From JAZLDV01 sp045614925 (GTDB lineage Bacteria > Bacillota_I > Bacilli_A > Erysipelotrichales > Coprobacillaceae), in assembly GCA_045614925.1 (NCBI GenBank), contig JAZLDV010000109.1, forward strand, positions 1 to 18,938: a stretch of 18,938 nt of DNA, in the 5' to 3' direction. Under the pieces are notes generated by a model. It ran no database searches. It was not told the DNA's origin and worked only from the letters and a program-made list of their open reading frames with translations. Shown here one piece after another: positions 1 to 7,022 of this stretch (its first letter is position 1; the number at the start of each line of letters is the position of its first letter). The position numbers and the translations under genes were made by a program.

Positions 1-149
1 AATAATCCTAAAGTATCACTCATTGCACTAACATGCATACGATTTAATACATATTTAAACTTATAGTTCCCTATTACTGATGCCACTACAACAAATAAAC
101 CTACAATAATCAGGATTGTTCCTATAATTGAGCAAAATATATTCAACAT
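1..149 (-). CDS. mnhG: Na+/H+ antiporter subunit G (MnhG/MrpG), partial
   Basis: Only the first 49 codons are present; the gene runs off the left edge. The translation begins MLNIFCSIIGTILIIVGLF and continues into a segment ending NRMHVSAMSDTLGL. This matches the MnhG/PhaG pattern of an N-terminal membrane helix followed by a short loop with R(L/M)H...K/S.DTLG. Subunit G is a small membrane protein of the multisubunit Mrp/Mnh monovalent cation/proton antiporter. The ATG at 149-147 lies two bases after the mnhF stop, with AGGAG inside the last mnhF codons, so translation is probably coupled. Function follows from family and from its place after mnhE and mnhF. Confidence 0.85.
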   Translation of the reverse strand, partial: MLNIFCSIIGTILIIVGLFVVVASVIGNYKFKYVLNRMHVSAMSDTLGL

Positions 150-150
150 A

Positions 151-456
151 CTATTCTCCTTTTCCTTTTCTATAAATCATTTCATTATAGACACCAACAA
201 ATACTCTTGAAAATAAAACAACTGCTAAAAAACTAAATAATGCATATATAATCGCAACATCAATTAACCCAATTTCATGAAATAATACAGCTATAATACA
301 AATAATTAAAATAACCTGTGTTCCAATCATATTAATCGCTAATATTCTATCTGCAATTTTAGGTCCTTTAATAGAACGAATAAAACTAAAAATCATACAA
401 AATACAAGTACAATTAATGATGCAGTTAATACAATATTTTTTAAAGATTCTACCAT
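151..456 (-). CDS. mnhF: Na+/H+ antiporter subunit F (MnhF/MrpF)
   Basis: A 101-residue membrane protein with three predicted helices (about 8-26, 37-58, 63-90). The family signature GPKIADRILAIN is at 31-42, with the conserved Asp35-Arg36 pair, and an acidic residue (Asp66) sits in the third helix. MrpF is a small subunit of the multisubunit Na+(K+)/H+ antiporter in the cytoplasmic membrane, thought to help shape the ion path and to stabilise the complex. The ATG directly follows the TAA of mnhE, and its ribosome binding site GGAGGAAG is made from the last mnhE codons (EEE). That indicates tight translational coupling. Length is normal for the family and no defect is visible. Confidence 0.9.
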   Translation of the reverse strand: MVESLKNIVLTASLIVLVFCMIFSFIRSIKGPKIADRILAINMIGTQVILIICIIAVLFHEIGLIDVAIIYALFSFLAVVLFSRVFVGVYNEMIYRKGKGE

Positions 457-918
457 TTATTCTTCCTCCAATTTCTTTAAGATTCTAATAAATTGACTTT
501 CTTTTAAATCATCAGCAAGAATTTTATCAAGACAATGAACAGTTAATATATTATCTTCTAATAAAACAGTAATTGTTCCTGGTGTTAAAGTAATAAAATT
601 TGAAAGTATAACTTTAGACCATGACTTTTTTAAATCTACTGCAAAAGAAACAATTGCAGGCTCCATACGATATTTATCACTAAATACCCAGTAAATAACC
701 TGTCTATTACTTTTAGCAATTTCTATAAATAAAACAGCTATCAGTTTTAATATAAGTCCTCCTTTTACAAAAATTCTTAGTTCACCTTCAATATCATAAT
801 CCATATAAAAAATACAGAATAAAGTTAATAAAATAGAAAATAAAAGACCAAATAAAGCAATTTCTAAATTCAATTTACCATTAAAAATCACCCATAATGC
901 AAATAGTAAAAATGCCAT
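457..918 (-). CDS. mnhE: Na+/H+ antiporter subunit E (MnhE/MrpE)
   Basis: A 153-residue protein with two N-terminal membrane helices (about 1-12 and 17-38) and a third hydrophobic stretch near 50-68. The C-terminal domain carries the MrpE signature LSNFITLTPGT at 105-115, followed by the usual L.VH.LD element at 125-131. MrpE belongs to the Mrp/Mnh multisubunit cation/proton antiporter. AAGGAG lies about eight bases before the ATG. It is the first gene of its transcript: a good promoter and the map terminator lie just upstream. The large antiporter subunits (A, B, C, D) are not upstream, so if present they must lie beyond the left edge, after mnhG. Confidence 0.9.
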   Translation of the reverse strand: MAFLLFALWVIFNGKLNLEIALFGLLFSILLTLFCIFYMDYDIEGELRIFVKGGLILKLIAVLFIEIAKSNRQVIYWVFSDKYRMEPAIVSFAVDLKKSWSKVILSNFITLTPGTITVLLEDNILTVHCLDKILADDLKESQFIRILKKLEEE

Positions 919-951
919 TTTTTCACATCTCCTTAGTACGTAATTAGTTTA

Positions 952-979
952 ATTTTACTATAACTAAAATTTTTGTCAA
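952..979 (-). promoter_or_regulatory. Promoter for mnhEFG
   Basis: On the minus strand TTGACA (979-974) is followed by a 16-base spacer and TAAAAT (957-952), about 34 bases before the mnhE ATG. The -35 is a perfect sigma-A consensus. It lies just downstream of the map terminator, so the antiporter genes start a separate transcript. Confidence 0.65.
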
Positions 980-990
980 ACATTAAAAAT

Positions 991-1020
991 AAAAAAATAA
1001 CACAACTATAAAATTGTGTT
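991..1020 (-). terminator. Terminator after map
   Basis: Minus-strand hairpin with stem AACACAA/TTGTGTT (1020-1014 and 1005-999), an 8-base loop, then seven Ts. The stem begins within the map TAA stop codon. It separates map from mnhE. Confidence 0.75.
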
Positions 1021-1879
1021 ATTTAGATATTATTTCTATAGAATTTTCTCCAATTAGAATGGTATGTTCCCATTGTGCAGATAATAATCCATCTGCAGTA
1101 TAAGCAGTCCACTCATTCTCACCTACAAATATTTCATTAGTCCCTTGGTTAATCATCGGTTCAATTGTAATAACCATTCCTGGAACTAAAGTAACAGTTT
1201 TGATTTTAGCATCATAATGAAATACATAAGGATCTTCATGCATAGATAAACCTACACCATGTCCACAAAAATCTTCAACGACACTGTAACCATTTAAGTG
1301 AGCATGCTGTTCAATAATTTTTCCAATATCACCAACACAGTTTTCCCATGGTTTAATATTTTCAATTGCTTTTTCTAAACATTCCTTACTCACTTGAACT
1401 AAACGTTTCGCTTCTTCGTCAACTTCTCCTATCATAAACATACGTGAAGCATCTGCATAATATCCATTATAACATGTTGTTGCATCAACATTGATGATAT
1501 CTCCTTCTTTTAAGATAACATCAGCACTAGGAATTCCATGACATACTTCATCATTAATTGATGTACAGATACTTTTTGGATATCCATAATATCCTAAATC
1601 AGCAGACGTGGCATTGTTTTGTTTTAAATATTCATTAGTTAAAACATCAATATCTTCTGTACTCATACCAGCACAGATTCTTTGTTCAATATAATCTAAT
1701 AAGCCATTATTGATCTTTGCAGCTTCTTTGATTCCTTCTATCTGTTTTTGATTTTTAATCATTTTCTTTTTAGGAATGGCATGACCTTTATATTTTACAG
1801 TCTTTAATTTCTTATCAAATTCTTTATGACAATCATTATATAAAATCCCACTGCCACACCAGCACACCTTATTATACAT
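1019..1879 (-). CDS. map: Type I methionine aminopeptidase with SEC-C motif
   Basis: Removes the N-terminal methionine from nascent proteins in the cytoplasm. With the start at 1879 the protein has 286 residues. Residues 5-18 form a SEC-C-type zinc motif (Cys6, Cys8, Cys17, His18), as in the MAP variants of some Firmicutes that have an N-terminal zinc extension. The catalytic domain follows, with metal ligands Asp132, Asp143, His207, Glu240 and Glu271 in the expected contexts (NVDATTCYNGYYADAS, CGHGVGLSMHE, TIEPM, WEHT) and substrate His114. An ATG six codons upstream (1897) is in frame, but AGGAG at 1892-1888 is eight bases from the 1879 start and would lie downstream of the longer one. Only 50 bases separate it from yloV, and they hold a terminator-like hairpin. 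Confidence 0.93.
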   Translation of the reverse strand: MYNKVCWCGSGILYNDCHKEFDKKLKTVKYKGHAIPKKKMIKNQKQIEGIKEAAKINNGLLDYIEQRICAGMSTEDIDVLTNEYLKQNNATSADLGYYGYPKSICTSINDEVCHGIPSADVILKEGDIINVDATTCYNGYYADASRMFMIGEVDEEAKRLVQVSKECLEKAIENIKPWENCVGDIGKIIEQHAHLNGYSVVEDFCGHGVGLSMHEDPYVFHYDAKIKTVTLVPGMVITIEPMINQGTNEIFVGENEWTAYTADGLLSAQWEHTILIGENSIEIISK

Positions 1880-1887
1880 ATTCATAT

Positions 1888-1892
1888 CTCCT
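1888..1892 (-). promoter_or_regulatory. Ribosome binding site deciding the map start
   Basis: AGGAG lies eight bases before the ATG at 1879 and only two before the ATG at 1885. It is downstream of the in-frame ATG at 1897. This supports 1879 as the start. It follows directly on the U-tract of the upstream hairpin. Confidence 0.7.
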
Positions 1893-1893
1893 A

Positions 1894-1922
1894 TCAAAAA
1901 AAGAAGCTAAACATAGCTTCTT
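1894..1922 (-). terminator. Terminator or attenuator between yloV and map
   Basis: Minus-strand hairpin with stem AAGAAGCT/AGCTTCTT (1922-1915 and 1908-1901), a 6-base loop, then a T run. It starts seven bases after the yloV stop and ends just before the map ribosome binding site. No room is left for a separate promoter, so it may be a partial terminator. Confidence 0.65.
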
Positions 1923-1929
1923 TTCATTT

Positions 1930-3561
1930 TTATTCAACACCTACAATAAATGAATATACAGGTTGTTTTCCATTTACAACTTCTAATTCTACATCTTCAT
2001 ATGCTTCTTCAATATAAGCTGTAACTTCTTCAACTTCCTCTTCATTAACATCTTCACCATAGATTAATGTAACGATTTCTGAATCTTCATCAATTAATCC
2101 TGATAATGTATTTTTTAATGCATCAATTTTACTTGGTACACATCCTGTAATTGCTTTTTCACATAATGACATATATTGATTTGCAAAAATATCTACACCA
2201 TCAATATTTGTATCTTTAATTGCGAATGTTACTTGTCCTGTTTTTACATTTGCAATAGCATCTTTCATTTCTTCTAAGTTTTCTTCTAATGAAGCTTCTG
2301 GATTAAACATGATACATGCAGATAATCCTTGAGGAATTGTTTTAGAAGGAATAACTTGTACATCGATTTCATCTTCTAAAATAATAGCAGCTTGTTGTGC
2401 AGTCATAACAATATTTGAGTTATTAGGTAAAATAATAACATGATTTGCATTAACATCACGGATTGCAGCAACGATATCTTCAGTAGAAGGATTCATTGTT
2501 TGTCCACCACTTACAACATGATCACAATGTAATTCTAAGAACATATCTTTTACTCCATCACCAGCAGCAACGCTAATAATAGCAACTTCTTTTTTCTCTT
2601 TTACAGGAGCACTTGCTTGTGAAGTTAAAGAGTTATGCTGTTCTTGCATGTTTTCAATCTTTAATTTTAAGAATTCTCCATATCTTTGAGCTGCATTTAA
2701 CGCATTACCTGGTTTTAAAGTATGAACGTGTACTTTAACGATTTCTTCATCTTGTACAACAACGATACTGTTTCCAGGAATTCTTTCTAATTCTTTCTTT
2801 AAGCTATCTTCTTTAAAAACTTTAATTTTAGCAGGATCTAAACGAATGATAAATTCAGTACAGTATCCAAATTCTGCTTCACCGCTTGTTTCATATTCAA
2901 CTAAAGCTGAAGAATCAGCATCACTATGAATTTCAATACGTTCAATTTCATCTCCTACTAAACCACACATAAATCCAGTAAAGATTAATAATAAACCTGC
3001 ACCACCACTATCAACAACACCAACTTCTTTTAATACTGGTAATAATTCAGGTGTTCTTTCTAATGAATTCTCAGCTTCTTTAACAAAATAAGAGAATACA
3101 TCTTCAATATCCATACCAGGTTTAGCATATTTAACAACAGCTTCACTTGCTTCTCTAATAACTGTCAGAATAGTTCCTTCAACAGGTCTCATAACTGCTT
3201 TATAAGCAACTTTAGCACCATTTGCTAAAGCATGAGCAAATTCAACTGCATCACATTCTTTTTGACCTTCTAATCCCATAGAGATTCCTCTAAAGATCTG
3301 AGATAAGATAACACCAGAGTTTCCTCTTGCCCCCATTAATAAACCTTTAGATAATTTTTTTGCAACTTCGTAAATATCATTTGATTCAAATTTTTCAATT
3401 TCATTACTTCCAGCACTGAATGTTAAAGACATATTCGTTCCAGTATCTCCATCAGGTACAGGGAATACGTTTAAAGCATCAATTTCTGGATGATTATTGT
3501 GTAATACTGTTGCACCAGCAACAACCATCTTTCTAAAAAGATTACCATCTATGATTTTCAT
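1930..3561 (-). CDS. fakA: Fatty acid kinase subunit FakA (YloV, DAK2/DhaL domain)
   Basis: ATP-dependent kinase that phosphorylates fatty acids carried by FakB proteins, feeding exogenous fatty acids into phospholipid synthesis. The 543 residues match the usual length of about 550. The N-terminal DhaL nucleotide domain (about 1-200) shows FPVPDGDTGTNM at 33-44 with Mg-binding Asp37 and Asp39, GARGNSGVILSQ at 77-88, PVEGT at 126-130 and DSGGAGL at 184-190. The middle domain has FGYCTEF at 231-237 and KVHVHT at 276-281; Cys234, His278 and His280 correspond to residues reported as a metal site in the S. aureus enzyme. The rest is the C-terminal FakB-interacting domain. GGAGG precedes the ATG and yloU lies 14 bases upstream, a conserved Firmicutes pair. 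No fakB is in the window. Confidence 0.92.
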   Translation of the reverse strand: MKIIDGNLFRKMVVAGATVLHNNHPEIDALNVFPVPDGDTGTNMSLTFSAGSNEIEKFESNDIYEVAKKLSKGLLMGARGNSGVILSQIFRGISMGLEGQKECDAVEFAHALANGAKVAYKAVMRPVEGTILTVIREASEAVVKYAKPGMDIEDVFSYFVKEAENSLERTPELLPVLKEVGVVDSGGAGLLLIFTGFMCGLVGDEIERIEIHSDADSSALVEYETSGEAEFGYCTEFIIRLDPAKIKVFKEDSLKKELERIPGNSIVVVQDEEIVKVHVHTLKPGNALNAAQRYGEFLKLKIENMQEQHNSLTSQASAPVKEKKEVAIISVAAGDGVKDMFLELHCDHVVSGGQTMNPSTEDIVAAIRDVNANHVIILPNNSNIVMTAQQAAIILEDEIDVQVIPSKTIPQGLSACIMFNPEASLEENLEEMKDAIANVKTGQVTFAIKDTNIDGVDIFANQYMSLCEKAITGCVPSKIDALKNTLSGLIDEDSEIVTLIYGEDVNEEEVEEVTAYIEEAYEDVELEVVNGKQPVYSFIVGVE

Positions 3562-3575
3562 GATTTACCTCCAAA

Positions 3576-3932
3576 TTAATCAACAACGCGAACACTTTGA
3601 ACAAATACATTCACGCTCTCAATATCTACATCTAATGTTGATTCTAATACATATTTCACTTTCTTTTGAACTTCATATACTACTTGAGAGATTTTAATAC
3701 CATATCCTGCAATAATGTATACATTGATAATGATACCAGTTTCTCCATCTTCAACAACAATACCTTTAGAATAATTATCTTTACCTAATAAGCCATAAAA
3801 TCCATCTTTCATGATTTTTTGACTTGCCATACCAACAACACCATAACATTCTGTAGCAGCATTTCCAGTAATGCTAGCAACAACATCTAATGACACATTA
3901 ATATTACCTAAATCAGTTGTTTTTTTAATCAT
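3576..3932 (-). CDS. yloU: Asp23/Gls24 family protein YloU
   Basis: A 118-residue cytoplasmic protein of the Asp23 (DUF322) family. It shows the family pattern: a short N-terminal strand (DLGNINVSLDVVASITGNAA), a GVVGMA turn near 32-37, and a C-terminal strand-helix-strand ending in VNVFVQSVRV. Asp23-family proteins are linked to envelope stress and membrane association, but the biochemical role of YloU is not settled. It is encoded just before fakA in many Firmicutes, which suggests a shared link to envelope lipids. The ribosome binding site is AAAGGATG, and a strong promoter lies 44-72 bases upstream. The same intergenic region drives rpmB in the opposite direction. Confidence 0.9.
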   Translation of the reverse strand: MIKKTTDLGNINVSLDVVASITGNAATECYGVVGMASQKIMKDGFYGLLGKDNYSKGIVVEDGETGIIINVYIIAGYGIKISQVVYEVQKKVKYVLESTLDVDIESVNVFVQSVRVVD

Positions 3933-3975
3933 ATTTATTCATCCTTTCATAACGCATAATATAAGTATATATATT

Positions 3976-4004
3976 ATTATATCTTATTTTTTTACTAATG
4001 ACAA
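3976..4004 (-). promoter_or_regulatory. Promoter for yloU-fakA
   Basis: Minus strand TTGTCA (4004-3999), a 17-base spacer and a perfect TATAAT (3981-3976). The 5' leader would be about 35-40 bases. Confidence 0.75.
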
Positions 4005-4085
4005 ACATTTGCATTCTTTATGTAGAATGCATACGCATTATAACCTACAAGATTAAATAAGTAAATGAAAAAAAATAAAAAAATG

Positions 4086-4114
4086 TTGAATTATTGACTA
4101 AATTCATTTAATAT
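4086..4114 (+). promoter_or_regulatory. Possible distal rpmB promoter
   Basis: TTGAAT (4086-4091), a 17-base spacer and TAATAT (4109-4114). A transcript from here would carry a leader of about 120 bases that includes the GGATAAAA/TTTTATCC inverted repeat. The surrounding DNA is very A/T-rich, so a chance match is possible. Confidence 0.35.
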
Positions 4115-4170
4115 ATATTCATCCTTGTATGGATAAAAGAATTTATTTTTTAAAAATAATAAAAAAATTA

Positions 4171-4199
4171 TTGCTTTTTTATCCTAATAATGGTATTAT
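4171..4199 (+). promoter_or_regulatory. Proximal rpmB promoter
   Basis: TTGCTT (4171-4176), a 17-base spacer and TATTAT (4194-4199), placed 44 bases before the L28 start codon. Confidence 0.65.
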
Positions 4200-4242
4200 A
4201 TCAAGGTATGTGAATCATATTTAGTAAAGGATGGTGAAAATA

Positions 4243-4428
4243 ATGGCTAGAAAATGTGAAGTTAGTGGAAAAGGACCAATGTCTGGTAATACTCGTTCTC
4301 ACGCATTAAATGCATCTAGAAGAAAATGGAATGTAAACTTACAAAAAGCTACTATTTTAGTCAATGGTAAACCAAAAAAAGTTAAAATTTCAGCGAGAGA
4401 ATTAAGAACTCTTAGAAAAAGCGCTTAA
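4243..4428 (+). CDS. rpmB: 50S ribosomal protein L28 (zinc-free form)
   Basis: A 61-residue basic ribosomal protein of the large subunit. It starts MARKCEVSGKGPMSGN, followed by the L28 core SHALNASRRKWNVNLQ and a C-terminal RELRTLRKS. It keeps Cys5 but lacks the CxxC pairs of zinc-binding L28, so it is the C-minus form that does not need zinc. An in-frame ATG at 4231 sits within the AAAGGATGGTG ribosome binding region and would add four residues not typical of L28, so 4243 is preferred. It is transcribed alone, divergently from yloU-fakA, a common Firmicutes arrangement. It ends TAATAA and is followed by two terminators. Confidence 0.96.
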   Translation: MARKCEVSGKGPMSGNTRSHALNASRRKWNVNLQKATILVNGKPKKVKISARELRTLRKSA

Positions 4429-4439
4429 TAATAAAGAAT

Positions 4440-4464
4440 GCATCTTAGTTTAGGATGCTTTTTT
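4440..4464 (+). terminator. First rpmB terminator
   Basis: Stem GCATCTT/AGGATGC with one G-T pair, a 5-base loop, then six Ts, 11 bases after the rpmB stop. Confidence 0.8.
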
Positions 4465-4471
4465 ATTTTTT

Positions 4472-4503
4472 AGGGGTATGTTTTTATACATACTCCTTTT
4501 TTT
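4472..4503 (+). terminator. Second rpmB terminator
   Basis: Nine-base stem AGGGGTATG/CATACTCCT with one G-T pair, an 8-base loop and a run of Ts. It backs up the first hairpin and guards against read-through into the convergent ArsC-like gene. Confidence 0.75.
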
Positions 4504-4509
4504 ATAGAT

Positions 4510-4537
4510 AAAAAAAGATGCTTATAAATCATAAGCA
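4510..4537 (-). terminator. Terminator of the acyltransferase-tex-arsC-like operon
   Basis: Minus-strand stem TGCTTAT/ATAAGCA (4537-4531 and 4525-4519), a 5-base loop, TC, then seven Ts. The gene's TAA (4524-4522) lies in the downstream arm of the stem, so the coding sequence runs through most of the hairpin. Confidence 0.75.
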
Positions 4538-4860
4538 CCTTTAAATCCAATAAATATTCTATTTTCATCAACAAGTAAAGGTCTTTTAATTAACATACCA
4601 TTCTCACTTAAGATTTTAGCAGCCTCTTCTTTACTCATTGTTTTAACATGTTCTTTCATATTCATTTCTTTATATAATTTACCACTTGTATTAAAGAAAG
4701 GTTTGATTCCCTGATCATACATTTCAATCCATTTTAACATTTCTTCATAACTTGGTGTCTGTATTACTATATCTCTTAATTCTATTTCTATATTTTGTTC
4801 TTTTAAATATTTCAATCCTTTTTGACAAGTAGAACATCTTGGATAATAAATATATTGCAT
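4522..4860 (-). CDS. ArsC/Spx-family thioredoxin-fold protein (YusI-like)
   Basis: A 112-residue cytoplasmic protein of the ArsC/Spx family. It opens with a short beta strand and the redox motif Cys9-Ser-Thr-Cys12 (YPRCSTCQK). It continues with FFNTSG at 55-60 and MLIKRPLLV at 89-97, where Arg93 matches the conserved arginine of the family. It is shorter than Spx (about 131 residues) and resembles the YusI/YffB-like branch, whose role is not well defined. It could be a small-thiol or glutathione-independent reductase, or a Spx-like regulator. There is no ars operon nearby, so arsenate reduction is not supported by context. Its ATG follows the tex stop by two bases, and its GGAGG lies within the last tex codons, so translation is coupled. 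Confidence 0.85.
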   Translation of the reverse strand: MQYIYYPRCSTCQKGLKYLKEQNIEIELRDIVIQTPSYEEMLKWIEMYDQGIKPFFNTSGKLYKEMNMKEHVKTMSKEEAAKILSENGMLIKRPLLVDENRIFIGFKGAYDL

Positions 4861-4862
4861 AA

Positions 4863-7010
4863 TTAGACCTCCAATAATGATAAAGCAACTCTTTTTTTAT
4901 TCATATCTATTTCATAAACATAAACATCTACAATATCTCCTACATTACATATATCTAATGCATGTCTGATTTTTGTTTTAGACATTTTTGAAATATGAAT
5001 TAATCCATCATTTTTTAATCCGATATCAACAAATGCACCAAAATCAACAACGTTTCTTACAACACCTTGTAATTTCATTCCTACTTTTAAATCATCAATC
5101 TGTAAAATATCTTTTTTTAGTAATGGAGCATTGTATTCATCTCTAGGACTTCTATGTGGAGAAACAAATGCATCTAATAAATCATCTAATAAATATGTAT
5201 CTAAATTTAATTCTTCTGCTACTTTTTCTTTATTTATATTTACTAATGCATTTTTTACTGTTTCAGTTCCTAAATCTTCTTTATTTAAATTAAAGTATTT
5301 TAATAATCTTAAAGCGTCATCGTAGTTTTCTGGATGTATAGATGTTTCATCAAATTTTTCTTCACCTTCTAAGATTCTTAAGAATCCTACAGACAATTCA
5401 TAAGTTTTATTTCCTAACTTACTTACATTCTTAATTTGTGATCGATCAGTAAACTTACCATGTTCTTCTCTATATTTAACAATATTCTTTGCTAGAGTCA
5501 TAGATAAACCAGATACATATTGAAGTAATGAAGGTGATGCCGTATTAATATTTACACCAACTTGGTTTACTGCCTTTTCTACAACGAAATCTAACTGCTC
5601 AGTTAGTTTTTTCTGATTCATATCATGCTGATACTGTCCTACAGAAATCGCTTTAGGCTCAATTTTTACTAGCTCTGCTAAAGGGTCCTGTAAACGTCTT
5701 GCGATTGAAACAGCTGAACGTTCTTCTACCTGATAGTCTGGAAATTCTTCTTTAGCAATACTGCTTGCTGAATAGACACTTGCTCCTGCTTCTGAAACAA
5801 TAACATATTCAACATTTAAATTGTATTTTTTAATAAATGACGCTATAAAGCTTTCAGATTCCCTACTTGCTGTTCCATTTCCTATCGCAATAATCTGGAT
5901 ATTATGTTTTTGAATCATAGATAATAAAATCTTTTCATCCTTGCTGTAATCATCTTTAGGTAATGTAATAAAGACTTTATTAATTCCTAATACTTTTCCT
6001 GTAGGGTCAATTGCAGCTAATTTACATCCTGTTCTAAGACCTGGGTCAATTCCTAATACAAAACGATCTTTTAATGGCGATTGCATTAATAATTTTTCTA
6101 AATTAATAGAAAAAATCTTTAATGCCTGTTCTTGTGCTTTTTCAGTTAATTCACTGCGCATTTCTCTTTCTACTGAAGGAAAGATTAATCGTTTAAATGC
6201 ATCCTTCACACAATCTGCTAATAAATCTTTTAAATCTGTTTCTCTTTTTCTAAAAACACCATTTAAAATATATGTTTCAAATCTTTGTGTATCTATTTCA
6301 ATAGAAACACTGATAACTTTTTCTTTTTCTGCTCTATTGATTGCTAGAATACGATGTGATGTAATTGTACTTACTTTTTCTTTATAGTCATAATACATTT
6401 CATACACTTTATCTTTATCATCATGTTTTTTCTTTTCTTTTGTGATAATAAGACCTGTTTTAAAGATCATATCTTTTGTATATTTTCTATATTTTGCTTC
6501 ATCACTGATTGTTTCTGCAATAATATCTTTAGCCCCTTCAATAGCCTCTTCTTTTGTACTGACTTCATCATTTAAATATTTAATTGCTTCTGCATTTATA
6601 TCTAAATGTCTAGGTAATTTAAGAATTGTTAAAGCTAAAGGTTCTAAGCCTTTTGCTTTAGCAATAGAAGCTTTTGTTTTTTTCTTTTCTTTAAATGGTC
6701 TATAGTAATCTTCGACTTCACTTAATTTTTCTGCTTTTAAGATATTATTTTTTAATTCTTCAGTTAATAAACCTTTTTCATCAATTAATCTGATAACATC
6801 TTCTTTTCTTTGTAAAAGATTTAAATTATAACGATAGACACTATCAATGTCTCTAATCTGATCTTCATTTAATCCCCCTGTTTTTTCTTTTCTATAACGA
6901 GCAATAAAGGGAACAGTTGCACCATCCTGTAAAAGTGCTAAAACATTTTCTACCTGATTCACACTAATACCTGCTAATGTAGCAACTTCTTTTATAATTT
7001 CATTATTCAT
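4863..7010 (-). CDS. tex: Tex family S1 RNA-binding protein
   Basis: A full-length Tex/Spt6-like nucleic-acid-binding protein (715 residues). Tex proteins bind RNA and DNA and affect transcription and RNA handling, though their exact role in bacteria is unsettled. Domains in order: a helical N-terminal part with VPFIARYRKEKTGGL at 33-47, a YqgF-like RNase-H fold starting at VLGIDPGLRTGCKLAAID (318-335), a helix-hairpin-helix segment with NINTASPSLLQYVSGL (487-502), and a C-terminal S1 domain at about 642-714 (VVDFGAFVDIGLKNDGLIH). AAAGGAG precedes the ATG. It lies 12 bases after the acyltransferase gene and is coupled to the ArsC-like gene, in one apparent operon. No domain is missing. Confidence 0.95.
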   Translation of the reverse strand: MNNEIIKEVATLAGISVNQVENVLALLQDGATVPFIARYRKEKTGGLNEDQIRDIDSVYRYNLNLLQRKEDVIRLIDEKGLLTEELKNNILKAEKLSEVEDYYRPFKEKKKTKASIAKAKGLEPLALTILKLPRHLDINAEAIKYLNDEVSTKEEAIEGAKDIIAETISDEAKYRKYTKDMIFKTGLIITKEKKKHDDKDKVYEMYYDYKEKVSTITSHRILAINRAEKEKVISVSIEIDTQRFETYILNGVFRKRETDLKDLLADCVKDAFKRLIFPSVEREMRSELTEKAQEQALKIFSINLEKLLMQSPLKDRFVLGIDPGLRTGCKLAAIDPTGKVLGINKVFITLPKDDYSKDEKILLSMIQKHNIQIIAIGNGTASRESESFIASFIKKYNLNVEYVIVSEAGASVYSASSIAKEEFPDYQVEERSAVSIARRLQDPLAELVKIEPKAISVGQYQHDMNQKKLTEQLDFVVEKAVNQVGVNINTASPSLLQYVSGLSMTLAKNIVKYREEHGKFTDRSQIKNVSKLGNKTYELSVGFLRILEGEEKFDETSIHPENYDDALRLLKYFNLNKEDLGTETVKNALVNINKEKVAEELNLDTYLLDDLLDAFVSPHRSPRDEYNAPLLKKDILQIDDLKVGMKLQGVVRNVVDFGAFVDIGLKNDGLIHISKMSKTKIRHALDICNVGDIVDVYVYEIDMNKKRVALSLLEV

Positions 7011-7022
7011 AATTTCTCCTTT

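Larger units (their letters stand above)
3933..4242. other. Divergent control region between yloU and rpmB
   Basis: This 310-base region has no convincing gene. It holds the yloU promoter on the minus strand and two possible rpmB promoters on the plus strand. It also holds a hairpin at 4021-4049 (TGTAG-AATGC/GCATT...CTACA, with a 5-base bulge) and an inverted repeat GGATAAAA (4131-4138)/TTTTATCC (4177-4184) whose right arm lies in the spacer of the proximal rpmB promoter. The rest is A/T-rich with no clear signal. Confidence 0.6.

Noticed and set aside
4522..4860. Arsenate resistance gene
   Set aside because: The protein belongs to the ArsC/Spx fold family, but there is no arsB, arsR or acr3 nearby and it is coupled to tex, so arsenate reduction is not supported.
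6442..6705. An 87-codon plus-strand open frame with hydrophobic product
   Set aside because: Antisense within tex; the hydrophobicity comes from complementing charged Lys/Glu codons.
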